64,000 bases of DNA from JANQHS01 sp965227315 (GTDB lineage Bacteria > Bacteroidota > Bacteroidia > Cytophagales > CCMP332), in contig OZ245737.1 of assembly GCA_965227315.1 (NCBI GenBank), positions 1,984,001-2,048,000 on the forward strand, given 5' to 3'. Positions 33,557-42,769 of the stretch are shown piece by piece; the first letter of the stretch is position 1, and each line of letters opens with the position of its first letter. The notes beneath the pieces were generated by a model. It made no database searches. It was not told the origin of the DNA and saw only the letters and a program-made list of their open reading frames with translations. A program made the position numbers and the translations under genes.

Positions 33557-36500
33557 ATGAAGCTCATGGGCCTCCTATTATCCCGTCATTCCTTTTATTT
33601 CACTCTCACTGTCACGCTCGCTCTGATTTCCACTCTCTCTTTCTCCCAGGGCTTCCAGGGTTATTACCGCTTTCCAAACGTCAATGGTGAAACGGTGATC
33701 TTCACTGCCGAAGGAGACCTTTGGACGGTTCCACTTGGTGGAGGACTTGCCAGAAGACTGACCACTCATGCCGAAACGGAACGGGATGCCGCCATTTCAC
33801 CGGACGGGAAGACCATAGCATTCTCAGCTGCATATGAGGGGCCTGTAGAGGTCTATACCATGCCGATCGACGGAGGGTTACCAAAGCGTTGGACTTACCA
33901 GGAGGAATCAGCGCTGGTGGAAACATGGACAGCCCAGGGCAAATTGGTCTATAGCACCTATGCCTATTCTACTTTACCCGACAAACAACTGGTGATGTTG
34001 GATCCGGAAAACGGGAAGAGGGAGCTTGTCCCTCTCGCACAGGCCACGGAGGCCGCATTTGATGCTTCGGGAGAAACGGTCTATTTCGTGAGGCCTCAAT
34101 ATCATCGCAATGTGACCAAAAGATACAAAGGTGGCTATGCGAGGCAGATCTGGAAATTCACCAATGGAACAGAGGAAGCCATAAAGCTGACTACCAGCCA
34201 TCCCGGTGAAGCTCATCATCCCATGTGGTATGAAGGCCGCGTCTATTTTATCACCGACATAGACGGCACCATGAACATTTGGTCCATGAATGAGGATGGC
34301 GGTGATCAGAAGCAGCATACAAACCATAAGGGATGGGATGTCCGGGACGCTGGCTGCTCCCAGGGCAATATCGTATACCAACTTGGTGCGGATCTTTGGA
34401 ATTTCAACGTCACCACCGGAGAAACCAGGAAGATCGATATCCGCATCAGCTCGGACATGGATCAGCTTAGGGAGAAATGGGTTGAAAAGCCCAGCCAGTA
34501 TATCAGCTCAGTCAATCTGGATCAGGAAGGCAATAGGATCGTCATCACAGCAAGGGGAAGGGCCTTTGTTGCCCCGGTAAAGGACGGAAGGATCGTCTCC
34601 TTCACCGAACGTTCTGGAGTCAGGTATCGAGACGCGGTTTTTGCCCCTAATGGCAAGGATCTTTTCGTGCTTTCTGACGAAACCGGAGAATTTGAATTTG
34701 CTTCTATGCCTTCGGATGGTTTGGGAGAAACCAAGGTCATAAGCAATAATGGGAAGATCCTTCGCTATGCTGGTCTGCCCTCTCCCGATGGCAGGTATAT
34801 CGCCTACGATGACCTGAGTGGTGATATGTGGGTGCTCGATGTTAAAACTGGTGCAAGCAAGAAGATCAATACGCTGAACGAGGGGATCTATGATTTTTCA
34901 TGGTCTCCTGATAGCAAATGGCTCGCCTTTGTGCAGAACGATCTCAATTCCATGTCGCGGATCATGATCTACCATGTTGAAGACGGCAGTTTATTTCCGG
35001 TGACCACCGATCGAGCCAACAGCTTCAACCCCGCATGGAGCCCTGACGGGAAATTCCTGTATTTCCTATCAGACAGAAACTTTCAAAGTTTGGTTGGGGC
35101 TCCATGGGGCTCCAGACAACCGGAACCCTATTTCGAAGCACAGGAGAAGGTCTACCATATCGCATTGCAAAAGGGAAATCGGTCCCCTTTCAGGCCCGCA
35201 GACGAGCTCCTTTCTCCTGAAGAACCCGAGAAAGACGATGCCAAATCCGGGAAGGGAAAGGAAGATAACGAAAGCGTAGCCGTGAAGATTGACAGGGATG
35301 GGATCATGGAAAGAATAGCAGAGGTACCCGTAAAACCCGGTAACTACGGGAGTCTCAAGGTCAATGCCAGTGCGATCTACCTTGTCAGTACGGGATCCGG
35401 ATTAAGTCCGGCAAGAGATTTGGCGGTTATCAAGATCAGCAATGAAAATCCTGAGTTGACGACCGCGCTTGAGGGAATTTCCTGGTTCAAGCTAAGTGGC
35501 GATGGAAAGAAAATGCTGATCAACAAAGGGGGCTCTTATTTCATGACCGATGCAGGAACCGGAAAACTGGGTGATCTGAGTAAAAATAAGATTGATCTCA
35601 GCGGTTGGAAGTTTTCAATTATTCCTCAAGAAGAATGGAGGCAGATGTACAGGGATGCCTGGAGAATGGAAAGAGATTATTTCTATGATCCCGGAATGCA
35701 TGGGGTGAACTGGGAAGCGATGTACGAAAAATATTTGCCCTTGGTAGATAGGGTCACCTCAAGGGAGGAGCTTTCGGATCTGATCGGGCGGTATGTCGGA
35801 GAGCTTTCGGCCCTGCATACCAGTGTTCGGGGGGGTGATATGCGAGAAGATCAGAATGATATCGAGATCCCCACCTTGGGGGCAAAACTGAGTCGCGATG
35901 AAGCTAGCGGCGGATTCAAGATTGATCATATCTACAAATCAGATCCGGACTACCCTGATAGCAAGTCTCCTCTTGATGACCCATACCTCAACGTTAAAGA
36001 GGGTGATGTCGTGCTGGAGGTCAATGGAAAGAAGGCCTCTGAAGCTACCGAGATCGGAGAGTTATTGAGAAACAGTAAGGGAAAACAGGTCAGACTGAGA
36101 CTCCAAAGCGGTGGAAGCGAGAGAGATATCATCGTGGTTCCCGGCGCTAATGAGTATGATCTGAGGTATCGGGACTGGGAGTATTCAAGAAGAATGAGAA
36201 CCGAGGAATTGGGAGCAGGGGATATCGGCTATGTACACCTTACAGCTATGGGCAGCAAAAATGTGAGCCAATGGTACAGAGAATTTTACCCTGTGTTTAA
36301 TCGCCGGGGCTTGATCATCGATGTACGGCATAATAACGGTGGTAATATCGACAGTTTTATTCTGGAAAAATTGCTTCGAAAAGCATGGATGTATTGGAGT
36401 AACGGGAAGGGAGAGCCTTATTGGAACATGCAGTATGCCTTTCGTGGCCATCTGGTTGTGCTTGTAGACCAAAAGACCGCTTCAGATGGAGAGGCCTTCG

Positions 36501-36832
36501 CTGACGGCTTCAAAAGCCTTGGACTGGGAAAAACCATTGGGATGCGAACCTGGGGTGGAGAGATCTGGCTTTCCTCCTCCAATCGCCTGAGTGATGGAGG
36601 CTGGGCCAGGGCGCCCCAGTGGGGAGTTTATGGAGCCGATGGCAAATGGCGGATCGAAGGGCATGGATTTGTACCCGATATTGAGGTTGATAACCTTCCG
36701 CATTCTACGTTCAAAGGCAAAGATGCGCAGCTGGAAGCAGCAATCAGGCATTTACAGGAATTGATTGAGGAAGATCCAAGGGATGTGCCTCCGGTTCCCG
36801 ATTATCCGGATAAATCATTCGATAACAAGTAA
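33557..36832 (+). CDS. Tricorn-type S41 peptidase with PD40 propeller and PDZ
   Basis: A 1091-residue exported protease with a signal peptide (about 1-31, cut before QGFQGYYRF). A WD40/PD40 propeller region follows (about 35-560) with repeated SPDGKTIAF, SPDGRYIAYDD, SPDSKWLAF and SPDGKFLYF units. Next come the tricorn core (about 690-780, ending GELSALHTS with the candidate catalytic His), a PDZ domain (about 790-860, EGDVVLEVNGKKASE) and the S41 catalytic fold with HNNGGNID. The probable nucleophile is Ser976 in TASDGEAFADGF. It likely degrades peptides in the periplasm or outside. The ATG at 33557 is preferred to an in-frame TTG at 33542. Monocistronic. Confidence 0.9.
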   Translation: MKLMGLLLSRHSFYFTLTVTLALISTLSFSQGFQGYYRFPNVNGETVIFTAEGDLWTVPLGGGLARRLTTHAETERDAAISPDGKTIAFSAAYEGPVEVYTMPIDGGLPKRWTYQEESALVETWTAQGKLVYSTYAYSTLPDKQLVMLDPENGKRELVPLAQATEAAFDASGETVYFVRPQYHRNVTKRYKGGYARQIWKFTNGTEEAIKLTTSHPGEAHHPMWYEGRVYFITDIDGTMNIWSMNEDGGDQKQHTNHKGWDVRDAGCSQGNIVYQLGADLWNFNVTTGETRKIDIRISSDMDQLREKWVEKPSQYISSVNLDQEGNRIVITARGRAFVAPVKDGRIVSFTERSGVRYRDAVFAPNGKDLFVLSDETGEFEFASMPSDGLGETKVISNNGKILRYAGLPSPDGRYIAYDDLSGDMWVLDVKTGASKKINTLNEGIYDFSWSPDSKWLAFVQNDLNSMSRIMIYHVEDGSLFPVTTDRANSFNPAWSPDGKFLYFLSDRNFQSLVGAPWGSRQPEPYFEAQEKVYHIALQKGNRSPFRPADELLSPEEPEKDDAKSGKGKEDNESVAVKIDRDGIMERIAEVPVKPGNYGSLKVNASAIYLVSTGSGLSPARDLAVIKISNENPELTTALEGISWFKLSGDGKKMLINKGGSYFMTDAGTGKLGDLSKNKIDLSGWKFSIIPQEEWRQMYRDAWRMERDYFYDPGMHGVNWEAMYEKYLPLVDRVTSREELSDLIGRYVGELSALHTSVRGGDMREDQNDIEIPTLGAKLSRDEASGGFKIDHIYKSDPDYPDSKSPLDDPYLNVKEGDVVLEVNGKKASEATEIGELLRNSKGKQVRLRLQSGGSERDIIVVPGANEYDLRYRDWEYSRRMRTEELGAGDIGYVHLTAMGSKNVSQWYREFYPVFNRRGLIIDVRHNNGGNIDSFILEKLLRKAWMYWSNGKGEPYWNMQYAFRGHLVVLVDQKTASDGEAFADGFKSLGLGKTIGMRTWGGEIWLSSSNRLSDGGWARAPQWGVYGADGKWRIEGHGFVPDIEVDNLPHSTFKGKDAQLEAAIRHLQELIEEDPRDVPPVPDYPDKSFDNK

Positions 36833-37069
36833 GGAGATCCACAGGGTTTGAAAGTGTGTTTCACCCGGATCCGGCGGAAAGTTCATTATCGTTTTGCTGT
36901 TTGGTTTTTCAGCCGAGGATAGGATTCATTTGGTGGATGAAACTGAAAACCGGTGTTGTAATCTCCTTAGTTGAATAAAAAGGCACAATGGTCTTTTCAT
37001 TACTCTTTGATGATCAGGTTTAATTCGATCAATCATTGACCATTAATCCTTAACCCTCAATTATCACAG
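36833..37069. other. 237-base convergent intergenic region
   Basis: It lies between two gene ends. I see no gene and no good terminator hairpin. The right half (about 37010-37069) is AT-rich with loosely repeated ATTAATC/AATTATC words. Confidence 0.4.
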
Positions 37070-37789
37070 TTATTCATTAAGCTTTTTCCCAAGTCCTTTA
37101 GGCCCCATGGATTCATCCTGAAGTATGATGCTGTTGACCACCTTACGAAGCCATATCCGGGCATTATTGAGATCTTCTCCCTTGCGGATCGCCCTATTCA
37201 GGGTCAAAATCCGGTTAAAACAAATGGTACTGATAAAAGCATGGCCCAGTGTTACCTCATCACCCGGGGTGGCGAAACTCCATTCGATCGCGATGCGCTG
37301 ACGCATCAATTTCCGCATCCTGACCTTGGGAGCACCAAGCTGAGGTCCCTGATTGAAGACCTCCATCCTTCCCTTAACGTATTTGTTCAGCAAGTTGGCC
37401 GAAGTGATTGAATCCAGAGGGGTCACCGGAATCTCGGGATCCGGATTGAACAAATAGACCCTAAAGATCTTTTTTCCGATCAGAAATACATTGGGATTCG
37501 AAGTCGCAGATACTTTGTCTTTGTAAACCACAAAATAGAAGGAGCGCTCGGGGCTGTTGTAAAGCCAGGCTACACCCTGGTTGAATTCTACCTGGTGAGG
37601 TGTGTATTCAAGGTCAAAAGCCGGCCTTACCGAAGAATCCTGGGCTTGAACATTTTCGTTTGTCGCAAGGGCAAGTATCATCCAGATTGAAAAAAACCAA
37701 AACCCGGCAATTGGGTAATGGGTTGATCTAGAATGATTTATCTTCTGTGATTGCAAACAAGGGTGCTTTATTGCTGAAAAAATACGCAA
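37070..37789 (-). CDS. Exported protein of unknown function, paralogue of 46847-47488
   Basis: A 239-residue protein. A hydrophobic stretch (about 27-45) followed by VQAQ looks like a signal peptide with an unusually long N-terminal extension. No ATG is available upstream of it in frame, so translation must begin at a TTG (37789 or the later one at residue 12), or at the Met of residue 37 with a truncated signal. The mature part carries RSFYFVVYKDKVSATSNP, FLIGKKIF and a helical C-terminus with ICFNRILTLNRAIRKGEDL. These line up with the same positions in the protein at 46847-47488. No known domain. Alone on the minus strand. Confidence 0.6.
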   Translation of the reverse strand: MRIFSAIKHPCLQSQKINHSRSTHYPIAGFWFFSIWMILALATNENVQAQDSSVRPAFDLEYTPHQVEFNQGVAWLYNSPERSFYFVVYKDKVSATSNPNVFLIGKKIFRVYLFNPDPEIPVTPLDSITSANLLNKYVKGRMEVFNQGPQLGAPKVRMRKLMRQRIAIEWSFATPGDEVTLGHAFISTICFNRILTLNRAIRKGEDLNNARIWLRKVVNSIILQDESMGPKGLGKKLNE

Positions 37790-37883
37790 AACAAATTTTT
37801 TCCTTTTCAGTTCAGGTGCTAGACCTTTATCACTCGAATCATGCTACATCCAAACCGACATAAAGAATTCAATCCCGGCATTC

Positions 37884-39005
37884 ATGTCCAAACTACTCCT
37901 GATCGTTGGCACCTTTCTATTCGCGTTTTCAATCCAGGCCCAAACCGTCAGCACCCTGGTTCCTGGCCCTTCAACATTCAATGACGGTCTTGCAGTAGAT
38001 CGTTACGGAAACATCTTTGCCGCCAGATACTTTGGCACAACCATTACCAAGATTACACCCGATGGACAGACCAGCATTTTTGCGGATGGGATGAGTTCAC
38101 CCAACGGGATCATTTTTGATCCTTCCGGCAACCTGTTGGTTCCCCAGGCTTTAGGCAATATGATCAACTCCATTGATACGGCCGGGAACTTCGATACCAT
38201 CATGCTTATCGATGACCCTGGAGCTTTGGCATTGGATCCGGATGGGAATTTGATCATCGCCAGATACAATATCAATGACATCCTGATCATGGACTCATTG
38301 GGAGATACCTCTTCCTATTGGAACCACGGAGGACTGAACGGGCCGATAGGCCTCCTATTTGATGAAGACGACAATTTCTATGTGGGAAACTTCACGGATG
38401 GAAGGATCTTTAAAAGAACCCCGGATGATTCTGTGACCCAGATCGCGGATCTGCCGGGAACCCTTGGTTTCATGACCTTGGCAGGTGGACATATCTATGC
38501 GACCGCCTTAGCCTCCAATAGAATTTACAAGGTTCCTCTTGACGGAAGTGGTGAGGAGATCTTTGCAGGAAGCTCAGGTGGTGGATATACAGATGGTCAC
38601 GTTTCCGTGGCCAGGTTTTCAGGTCCCAATGGGATCACATCCACCCCCACCGGTGATACCATTTATATTTCAGAATACAATCCGAGGAGATTGAGAATGA
38701 TCACCGGAGTGTTAAATCCAACCGTAGGGCTTGAAGGGAAAAAGAAACATGAAATTGATGTATATGTTTTTCCAAATCCCTTCTCGGATCAGGCAAGCTT
38801 AAGTTTTGAATTGGAGGAGCCTGAGGACCTGCGGTTGGATATTTTCTCGAACGAAGGAAAACGGGTCTTCACAAAGGCTATCTCAGGAAAAAGCGGCCCC
38901 CAGGATCTGCAGATCCATAAGGACGGAAGCCTGGGTCCGGGAGCATACCATTTCCGGATCAGCGGAGTCAGGACTCTTGCAAACGGAAAGCTGATCGTTC
39001 GCTAG
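37884..39005 (+). CDS. T9SS-secreted NHL/SMP-30-type beta-propeller protein
   Basis: A 373-residue secreted protein with a signal peptide (cut after SIQAQ, about residue 20). A six-bladed propeller (about 30-280) of NHL/SGL type follows, with blades such as GLAVDRYGNIFAARY, GIIFDPSGNLLVPQ, ALALDPDGNLIIARY and GLLFDEDDNFYVGNF. The end is a T9SS type A sorting domain (about 295-373, VYVFPNPFSDQASLSF). Members of the fold include sugar lactonases and binding proteins; I cannot assign a substrate. Its stop codon shares the four bases CTAG (39002-39005) with the stop of the opposing lipoprotein gene. Confidence 0.8.
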   Translation: MSKLLLIVGTFLFAFSIQAQTVSTLVPGPSTFNDGLAVDRYGNIFAARYFGTTITKITPDGQTSIFADGMSSPNGIIFDPSGNLLVPQALGNMINSIDTAGNFDTIMLIDDPGALALDPDGNLIIARYNINDILIMDSLGDTSSYWNHGGLNGPIGLLFDEDDNFYVGNFTDGRIFKRTPDDSVTQIADLPGTLGFMTLAGGHIYATALASNRIYKVPLDGSGEEIFAGSSGGGYTDGHVSVARFSGPNGITSTPTGDTIYISEYNPRRLRMITGVLNPTVGLEGKKKHEIDVYVFPNPFSDQASLSFELEEPEDLRLDIFSNEGKRVFTKAISGKSGPQDLQIHKDGSLGPGAYHFRISGVRTLANGKLIVR

Positions 39006-39928
39006 GGGAAGTAAGGGATCGAAAAGTTGCCATTTAGTTCGTAACCATTCCCGCGCCTGGCGAAAAGGTCTAGTCGCCCATTGATCGAAGTTCCTATGGA
39101 AAGAATTTCCACCCTGCCGACAAGATCTGTCTGAGCAATTACCCCTGAATAATCCTCATTGACAAAGGCAAGGGTTGCTCCTGAAGAATTTTTGATTTGA
39201 TACTCGCCCTCTGAAATGTTATCTCCCTGAAACGTAATGACCAATCTGGGATATACTTCCTTGTTGAATGAGGGATCCTGAACAACGACTTGTTGGCCAA
39301 ATAGAAAGATGCCTTTTCCCGGATTCGGATCTGTGGGTCCTATTGCGCCACCACTCATCAATTCCCAGCTCAGGCCGTCCACTATTCCTCCAACGTTTTG
39401 ATCCAGGTATTCCGGTTTGCGAATGTCCCGGCAAAGGCTGGTTTCAAATGCACCCTCAAACCTGTCCGAAGGACTCCCCTGGGCACTGTTCCGATATTTG
39501 ACTCGCCCCCTTACATAACCTATTCCGGTTGTGTCAAGCTCGTCGATGACCACCTCAGCATAGATGGTATACTGATAATGAACATTTTGAAGAAAAACAC
39601 CCGTGGTGAGGGTGCCAACGCCAATTTCTCTCCGGCCTTCTTTGGGCAAAATGGTGAGGTTGATGAATGGACCCAATGAGGTGTCCAAAAAACCATAGCA
39701 ATAATTGTGATCGGGGACCTTGAAAAAGTATAGAGAGATCGTCTCAACGGTATTTCCATTTCCACCATCCGAGAAACCATATCTTCCTCCGGCTGTGGCA
39801 ATGCTCCAGCTTTCTCGATTGATATTTCCACTGATCGGATCTCCTGAAATCGCTTCAACTCCAGGCTCATCCTCCGAACATGAAATCAACAAAAAGGAGA
39901 TCAGAAAGCTTAGGTAGAGAATTCTCAT
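39002..39928 (-). CDS. Lipoprotein of unknown function
   Basis: A 308-residue lipoprotein: MRILYLSFLISFLLISCSEDE with the lipidated Cys at about residue 17 and an acidic SEDEP after it, typical of Bacteroidetes lipoproteins, here possibly surface exposed. The rest is beta-rich and looks like two similar halves. Each begins with a G-x-W-x-x-x-x-G-G pattern (NINRESWSIATAGG near 35; IVDGLSWELMSGG near 185) and has a later G-E-x-I/G-x-G strand. No known family recognised. It follows the thioredoxin gene's terminator and converges on the propeller gene. Confidence 0.62.
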   Translation of the reverse strand: MRILYLSFLISFLLISCSEDEPGVEAISGDPISGNINRESWSIATAGGRYGFSDGGNGNTVETISLYFFKVPDHNYCYGFLDTSLGPFINLTILPKEGRREIGVGTLTTGVFLQNVHYQYTIYAEVVIDELDTTGIGYVRGRVKYRNSAQGSPSDRFEGAFETSLCRDIRKPEYLDQNVGGIVDGLSWELMSGGAIGPTDPNPGKGIFLFGQQVVVQDPSFNKEVYPRLVITFQGDNISEGEYQIKNSSGATLAFVNEDYSGVIAQTDLVGRVEILSIGTSINGRLDLFARRGNGYELNGNFSIPYFP

Positions 39929-39948
39929 GATAAGGCTTTTTGATTGAT

Positions 39949-39981
39949 CAAAAAAAAAGCCCGATGGTAACCACCGGGCTT
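39949..39981 (-). terminator. Intrinsic terminator of the thioredoxin-like operon
   Basis: On the minus strand, a 10-base-pair stem (39980-39971 with 39967-39958, one G-U) with a 3-base loop, followed by nine T. It lies 20 bases after the stop at 40001. Confidence 0.9.
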
Positions 39982-40000
39982 CAGATCCAGTTGCATAGAC

Positions 40001-41338
40001 TCAGATGCTGTATTCAGCAAATATTTCGTCAAGTCCCTCTTTGTCAGAAGGACGCGGTGCCATGGCATCAATGATATTGCCCTCGGTATCCAGAAGTATG
40101 AACCTTGGAATACTGTAGATGGCGTAGGATTTCACCCATTCCGAACTCCAGTCGCTATCAGCAAAAACCTGAGTTCCTACGAGTTCTTTTTCCGCTACGA
40201 AGTTCATCCACTTTTCTTTGTCGGCCAGATCATCTATAGAAACACCTACAAAGGCGATATTGCGATCCCTATATTCTTCTTCCAGTGATTTGAGGTGTGG
40301 GATCTCCCTCACACAAGGTCCGCACCAGGTAGCCCAAACATCCAGGTAAACATATTTTCCCTTGAAATCTTCCAGGCTCACGGTTTCTCCGTTGATATCT
40401 TCATAGGAGAACTGGGGCGATGGCGCACCCGGTATCAGGTTTTCAAGTGCCCTGGCTTTGTCATTCACTCTTCCTTTTAGCTTGTCGTCGTCCGATAATT
40501 CCATAATAACGGCCGCAATGTCATCATTGTACTCCCCGCCCGGAGTCATTTGGTAGTTCAAGGAACGAACCATGTTGGATCGCAGGCCAGGATTGCTGAT
40601 CCCTCTGATATAGCCGATCTTTTCAGGGATCTCCATGTCTTCCATGGTTCGGTCATGGAACTCTGATACCAGATTTCTGTAAGTTCCAAGGTTTAGGTAA
40701 TCACCATCCAAGGTATAATCGAGGGCATCAATAGAGGCCATGAATTCTTCTGATGGCTCATATCCGGGAACCTCTTTCCCATGATAGTACTCATAGAGTA
40801 TCTTATTCCACTCAACACTGTAAGTGATGTTCCTTTTTTCCATCTCCAGAAATGCAGCACTCAACCCTTTCTGTTTTGCAAGAAGTTCATTGACCTTAAG
40901 AGATAGCTCATCGATGTATCCCTGAGCCTCGGTTTCGTCCATCTTGTAAAAGGAGCCTGGATCTCCGCTGCCCTCGATGAGGAGGTATTTTGCGGCCAGG
41001 TAATTATTGGTTTCTGAGCCCGGGCCTTCATAACGGATCGACTCGTCGAACTCATCCGTATTCAGCGTCATGTAAAGATTATATCCCGGAGCCAGGTAGA
41101 TCTCACTGGATTCATTGGTGTCATCAAAACGGTAATACCCTGCTTCGACCCTCAGGGTATCCGACCAGGTACCATCTTCATTTAAAGGAAAATCCTGGCT
41201 AAATCCTGTTCTGGATATCGTGACCTTGTCACCGGAAGGATTCTCTACCTTACCCGAGAAAACAACATAATCCACTTTGGGAGCCATGTTGCAGCTGAAA
41301 AACAAAAAGCCTAGTCCTAGAATCAGTAATTTATTCAT
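40001..41338 (-). CDS. TlpA-like thiol-disulfide oxidoreductase lipoprotein with DUF4369-like N-terminus
   Basis: A 445-residue envelope lipoprotein with Cys at about residue 16 (LGFLFFSCNMAP). The N-terminal beta domain (about 20-115) is of the DUF4369 type (FSGKVENPSGDKVTI), the middle is helical (about 120-300) and the C-terminal domain is AhpC/TSA-thioredoxin (about 305-445). The redox motif WCGPC is at residues 338-342, with the cis-proline in YSIPRF. It should reduce disulfides in exported proteins in the periplasm. The frame runs to 41374, but the ATG at 41338 begins the lipoprotein signal. It may be cotranscribed with the DUF5694 gene 72 bases upstream. Confidence 0.88.
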   Translation of the reverse strand: MNKLLILGLGFLFFSCNMAPKVDYVVFSGKVENPSGDKVTISRTGFSQDFPLNEDGTWSDTLRVEAGYYRFDDTNESSEIYLAPGYNLYMTLNTDEFDESIRYEGPGSETNNYLAAKYLLIEGSGDPGSFYKMDETEAQGYIDELSLKVNELLAKQKGLSAAFLEMEKRNITYSVEWNKILYEYYHGKEVPGYEPSEEFMASIDALDYTLDGDYLNLGTYRNLVSEFHDRTMEDMEIPEKIGYIRGISNPGLRSNMVRSLNYQMTPGGEYNDDIAAVIMELSDDDKLKGRVNDKARALENLIPGAPSPQFSYEDINGETVSLEDFKGKYVYLDVWATWCGPCVREIPHLKSLEEEYRDRNIAFVGVSIDDLADKEKWMNFVAEKELVGTQVFADSDWSSEWVKSYAIYSIPRFILLDTEGNIIDAMAPRPSDKEGLDEIFAEYSI

Positions 41339-41410
41339 GTTCAATTTGATTATTCCAACTCCGAAACTAGGCAATTCCAGATAGGAATAGAAACAGGATG
41401 ATCTGAAGGG

Positions 41411-42283
41411 TTATTTTAAATCCCCAAACGGGATGTACTTGTATTCGGGTGAACAATTAAAGAGCTGATCAAGAATGGAAATATGTCCGTTTCCAAATAT
41501 TACCAAAATCCTGTCCTCCGGTCCTTCAGTGACCATTTGGATCTTCCGAAATGTTCTGAGATTGCGGTTGTACCAATAGGCGGATAAGGCATCCACACCC
41601 TGAAAATCGGGAAGTTTAAAATCACCGATCAGGTATGAACCGTAATTAAAATTCCAGGATTCCTTAGAGTTCAATCGTTTGAAAAAATCCAACAATGTCA
41701 TTTGGTGCAGCATTTTATCCCGGTAGTCGAGGTATTCGTAAAACTTGTCTTCCATGGGATCGTCACTCTGCCAGTCATAATCTGCAAATACAGTTTCAAG
41801 GGCAGGGCAAAGGCTGTCATATTGATGGGCAAAGGAATTTGCGTCGAGGCAATACAGACTGTCGATCTTAAATCTTCGAGCGAGGTAAAATCCCAGCTGA
41901 TATCTTTCATCTCTTATGGCCTCCATATCACCTGCAAGGAATTCCCGGTATTTTTGATTCATTCGGACCGGATCGCTGGATTCTATGACAATTTTGTTGG
42001 GATTAAAGGCTGCAATATAATCCCTCAATTCCTGCATCTCTTTCTGTCTTTTGGGACTAAGTACATCGACTCGCTCGTTGCTGTCGGTTTTATGGACGTC
42101 TTTGTCAGGATAGGCAAAATGGAAAGTTCCAACAAGAGTGACCGTAGGTATTTTTGCACCGTCGGGATAGACAAATTCCATAGGGGAAAGTAGCGGTGAT
42201 TCGCTGTCAGGGACCTTTGGGGTTTTGGTGCTACAGGAATACATGATTCCAATCAAAGGCAAAATACAACAGAGCTTTCTCAT
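41411..42283 (-). CDS. DUF5694 lipoprotein (TraB/ChaN-like fold)
   Basis: A 290-residue lipoprotein (MRKLCCILPLIGIMYSCSTK, lipidated Cys at about 17). The conserved pattern is that of DUF5694 and, more distantly, TraB/ChaN/TIKI-type proteins: VTLVGTFHFAYPDKD near 50, NKIVIESSDP near 95, YLIGDF near 215 and the C-terminal VIFGNGHISILDQLF near 265. GTFHF, ESSDP and GNGH resemble the metal-site motifs of TIKI-like proteases, so a metallohydrolase role is possible but not shown. It lies between the sulfur transporter pair and the thioredoxin. Confidence 0.68.
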   Translation of the reverse strand: MRKLCCILPLIGIMYSCSTKTPKVPDSESPLLSPMEFVYPDGAKIPTVTLVGTFHFAYPDKDVHKTDSNERVDVLSPKRQKEMQELRDYIAAFNPNKIVIESSDPVRMNQKYREFLAGDMEAIRDERYQLGFYLARRFKIDSLYCLDANSFAHQYDSLCPALETVFADYDWQSDDPMEDKFYEYLDYRDKMLHQMTLLDFFKRLNSKESWNFNYGSYLIGDFKLPDFQGVDALSAYWYNRNLRTFRKIQMVTEGPEDRILVIFGNGHISILDQLFNCSPEYKYIPFGDLK

Positions 42284-42346
42284 AGGGGTTTTTGCCTAAG
42301 AGATTCTCCTTAAAGCTTCAGGGTTGCATTTTTTGCAAACTTTTTT

Positions 42347-42760
42347 TCAATGGGGAAGCTTATCTCTCAACAGGCCGTAAACGAAGGTTCCGAGCATAGC
42401 GCTCGCCAGAAACACGATAAATACGGTATAACCGCTTCCCATCAGCACGAACATGGGGCCAGGGCATACGCCGGCAAGTGCCCAACCCAGGCCAAATATG
42501 GTACCACCTACGATATATCGGGTGTATGTTGGGTTTTTGTCATGGATTTCAAGTTCTTTTCCTTCCAGATTTTTCCAATGGAATCTTTTGATGATCTGTA
42601 TTCCGATGATCCCGAGACCAACGGCCGAGAATATGATCCCATACATGTGAAAGGATTGAAAATGGAACATTTCGAAGATCCTGAACCAGGAAACCGCCTC
42701 GGCTTTATAGAGTGTGAAACCAAAAACGATTCCGACTAAAATGTATTTAAAGTATCTCAT
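42347..42760 (-). CDS. YeeE/YedE-family sulfur transporter, C-terminal half (DUF6691-like)
   Basis: A 137-residue membrane protein with four hydrophobic helices. The conserved cysteine motif is LAGVCPGPMFVLMGSGY (Cys at about 101). In YeeE/YedE proteins such cysteines bind thiosulfate or related sulfur compounds during uptake. Here the family is split into two small genes; this is the second. It starts 9 bases after its partner stops, so both halves should be made together and pair into one channel. Confidence 0.85.
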   Translation of the reverse strand: MRYFKYILVGIVFGFTLYKAEAVSWFRIFEMFHFQSFHMYGIIFSAVGLGIIGIQIIKRFHWKNLEGKELEIHDKNPTYTRYIVGGTIFGLGWALAGVCPGPMFVLMGSGYTVFIVFLASAMLGTFVYGLLRDKLPH

Positions 42761-42769
42761 GATCCCGGA

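Noticed and set aside
37010..37069. Short AT-rich repeated words as a CRISPR or repeat array
   Set aside because: The words are imperfect, unevenly spaced and too few; there is no spacer structure and no cas gene.
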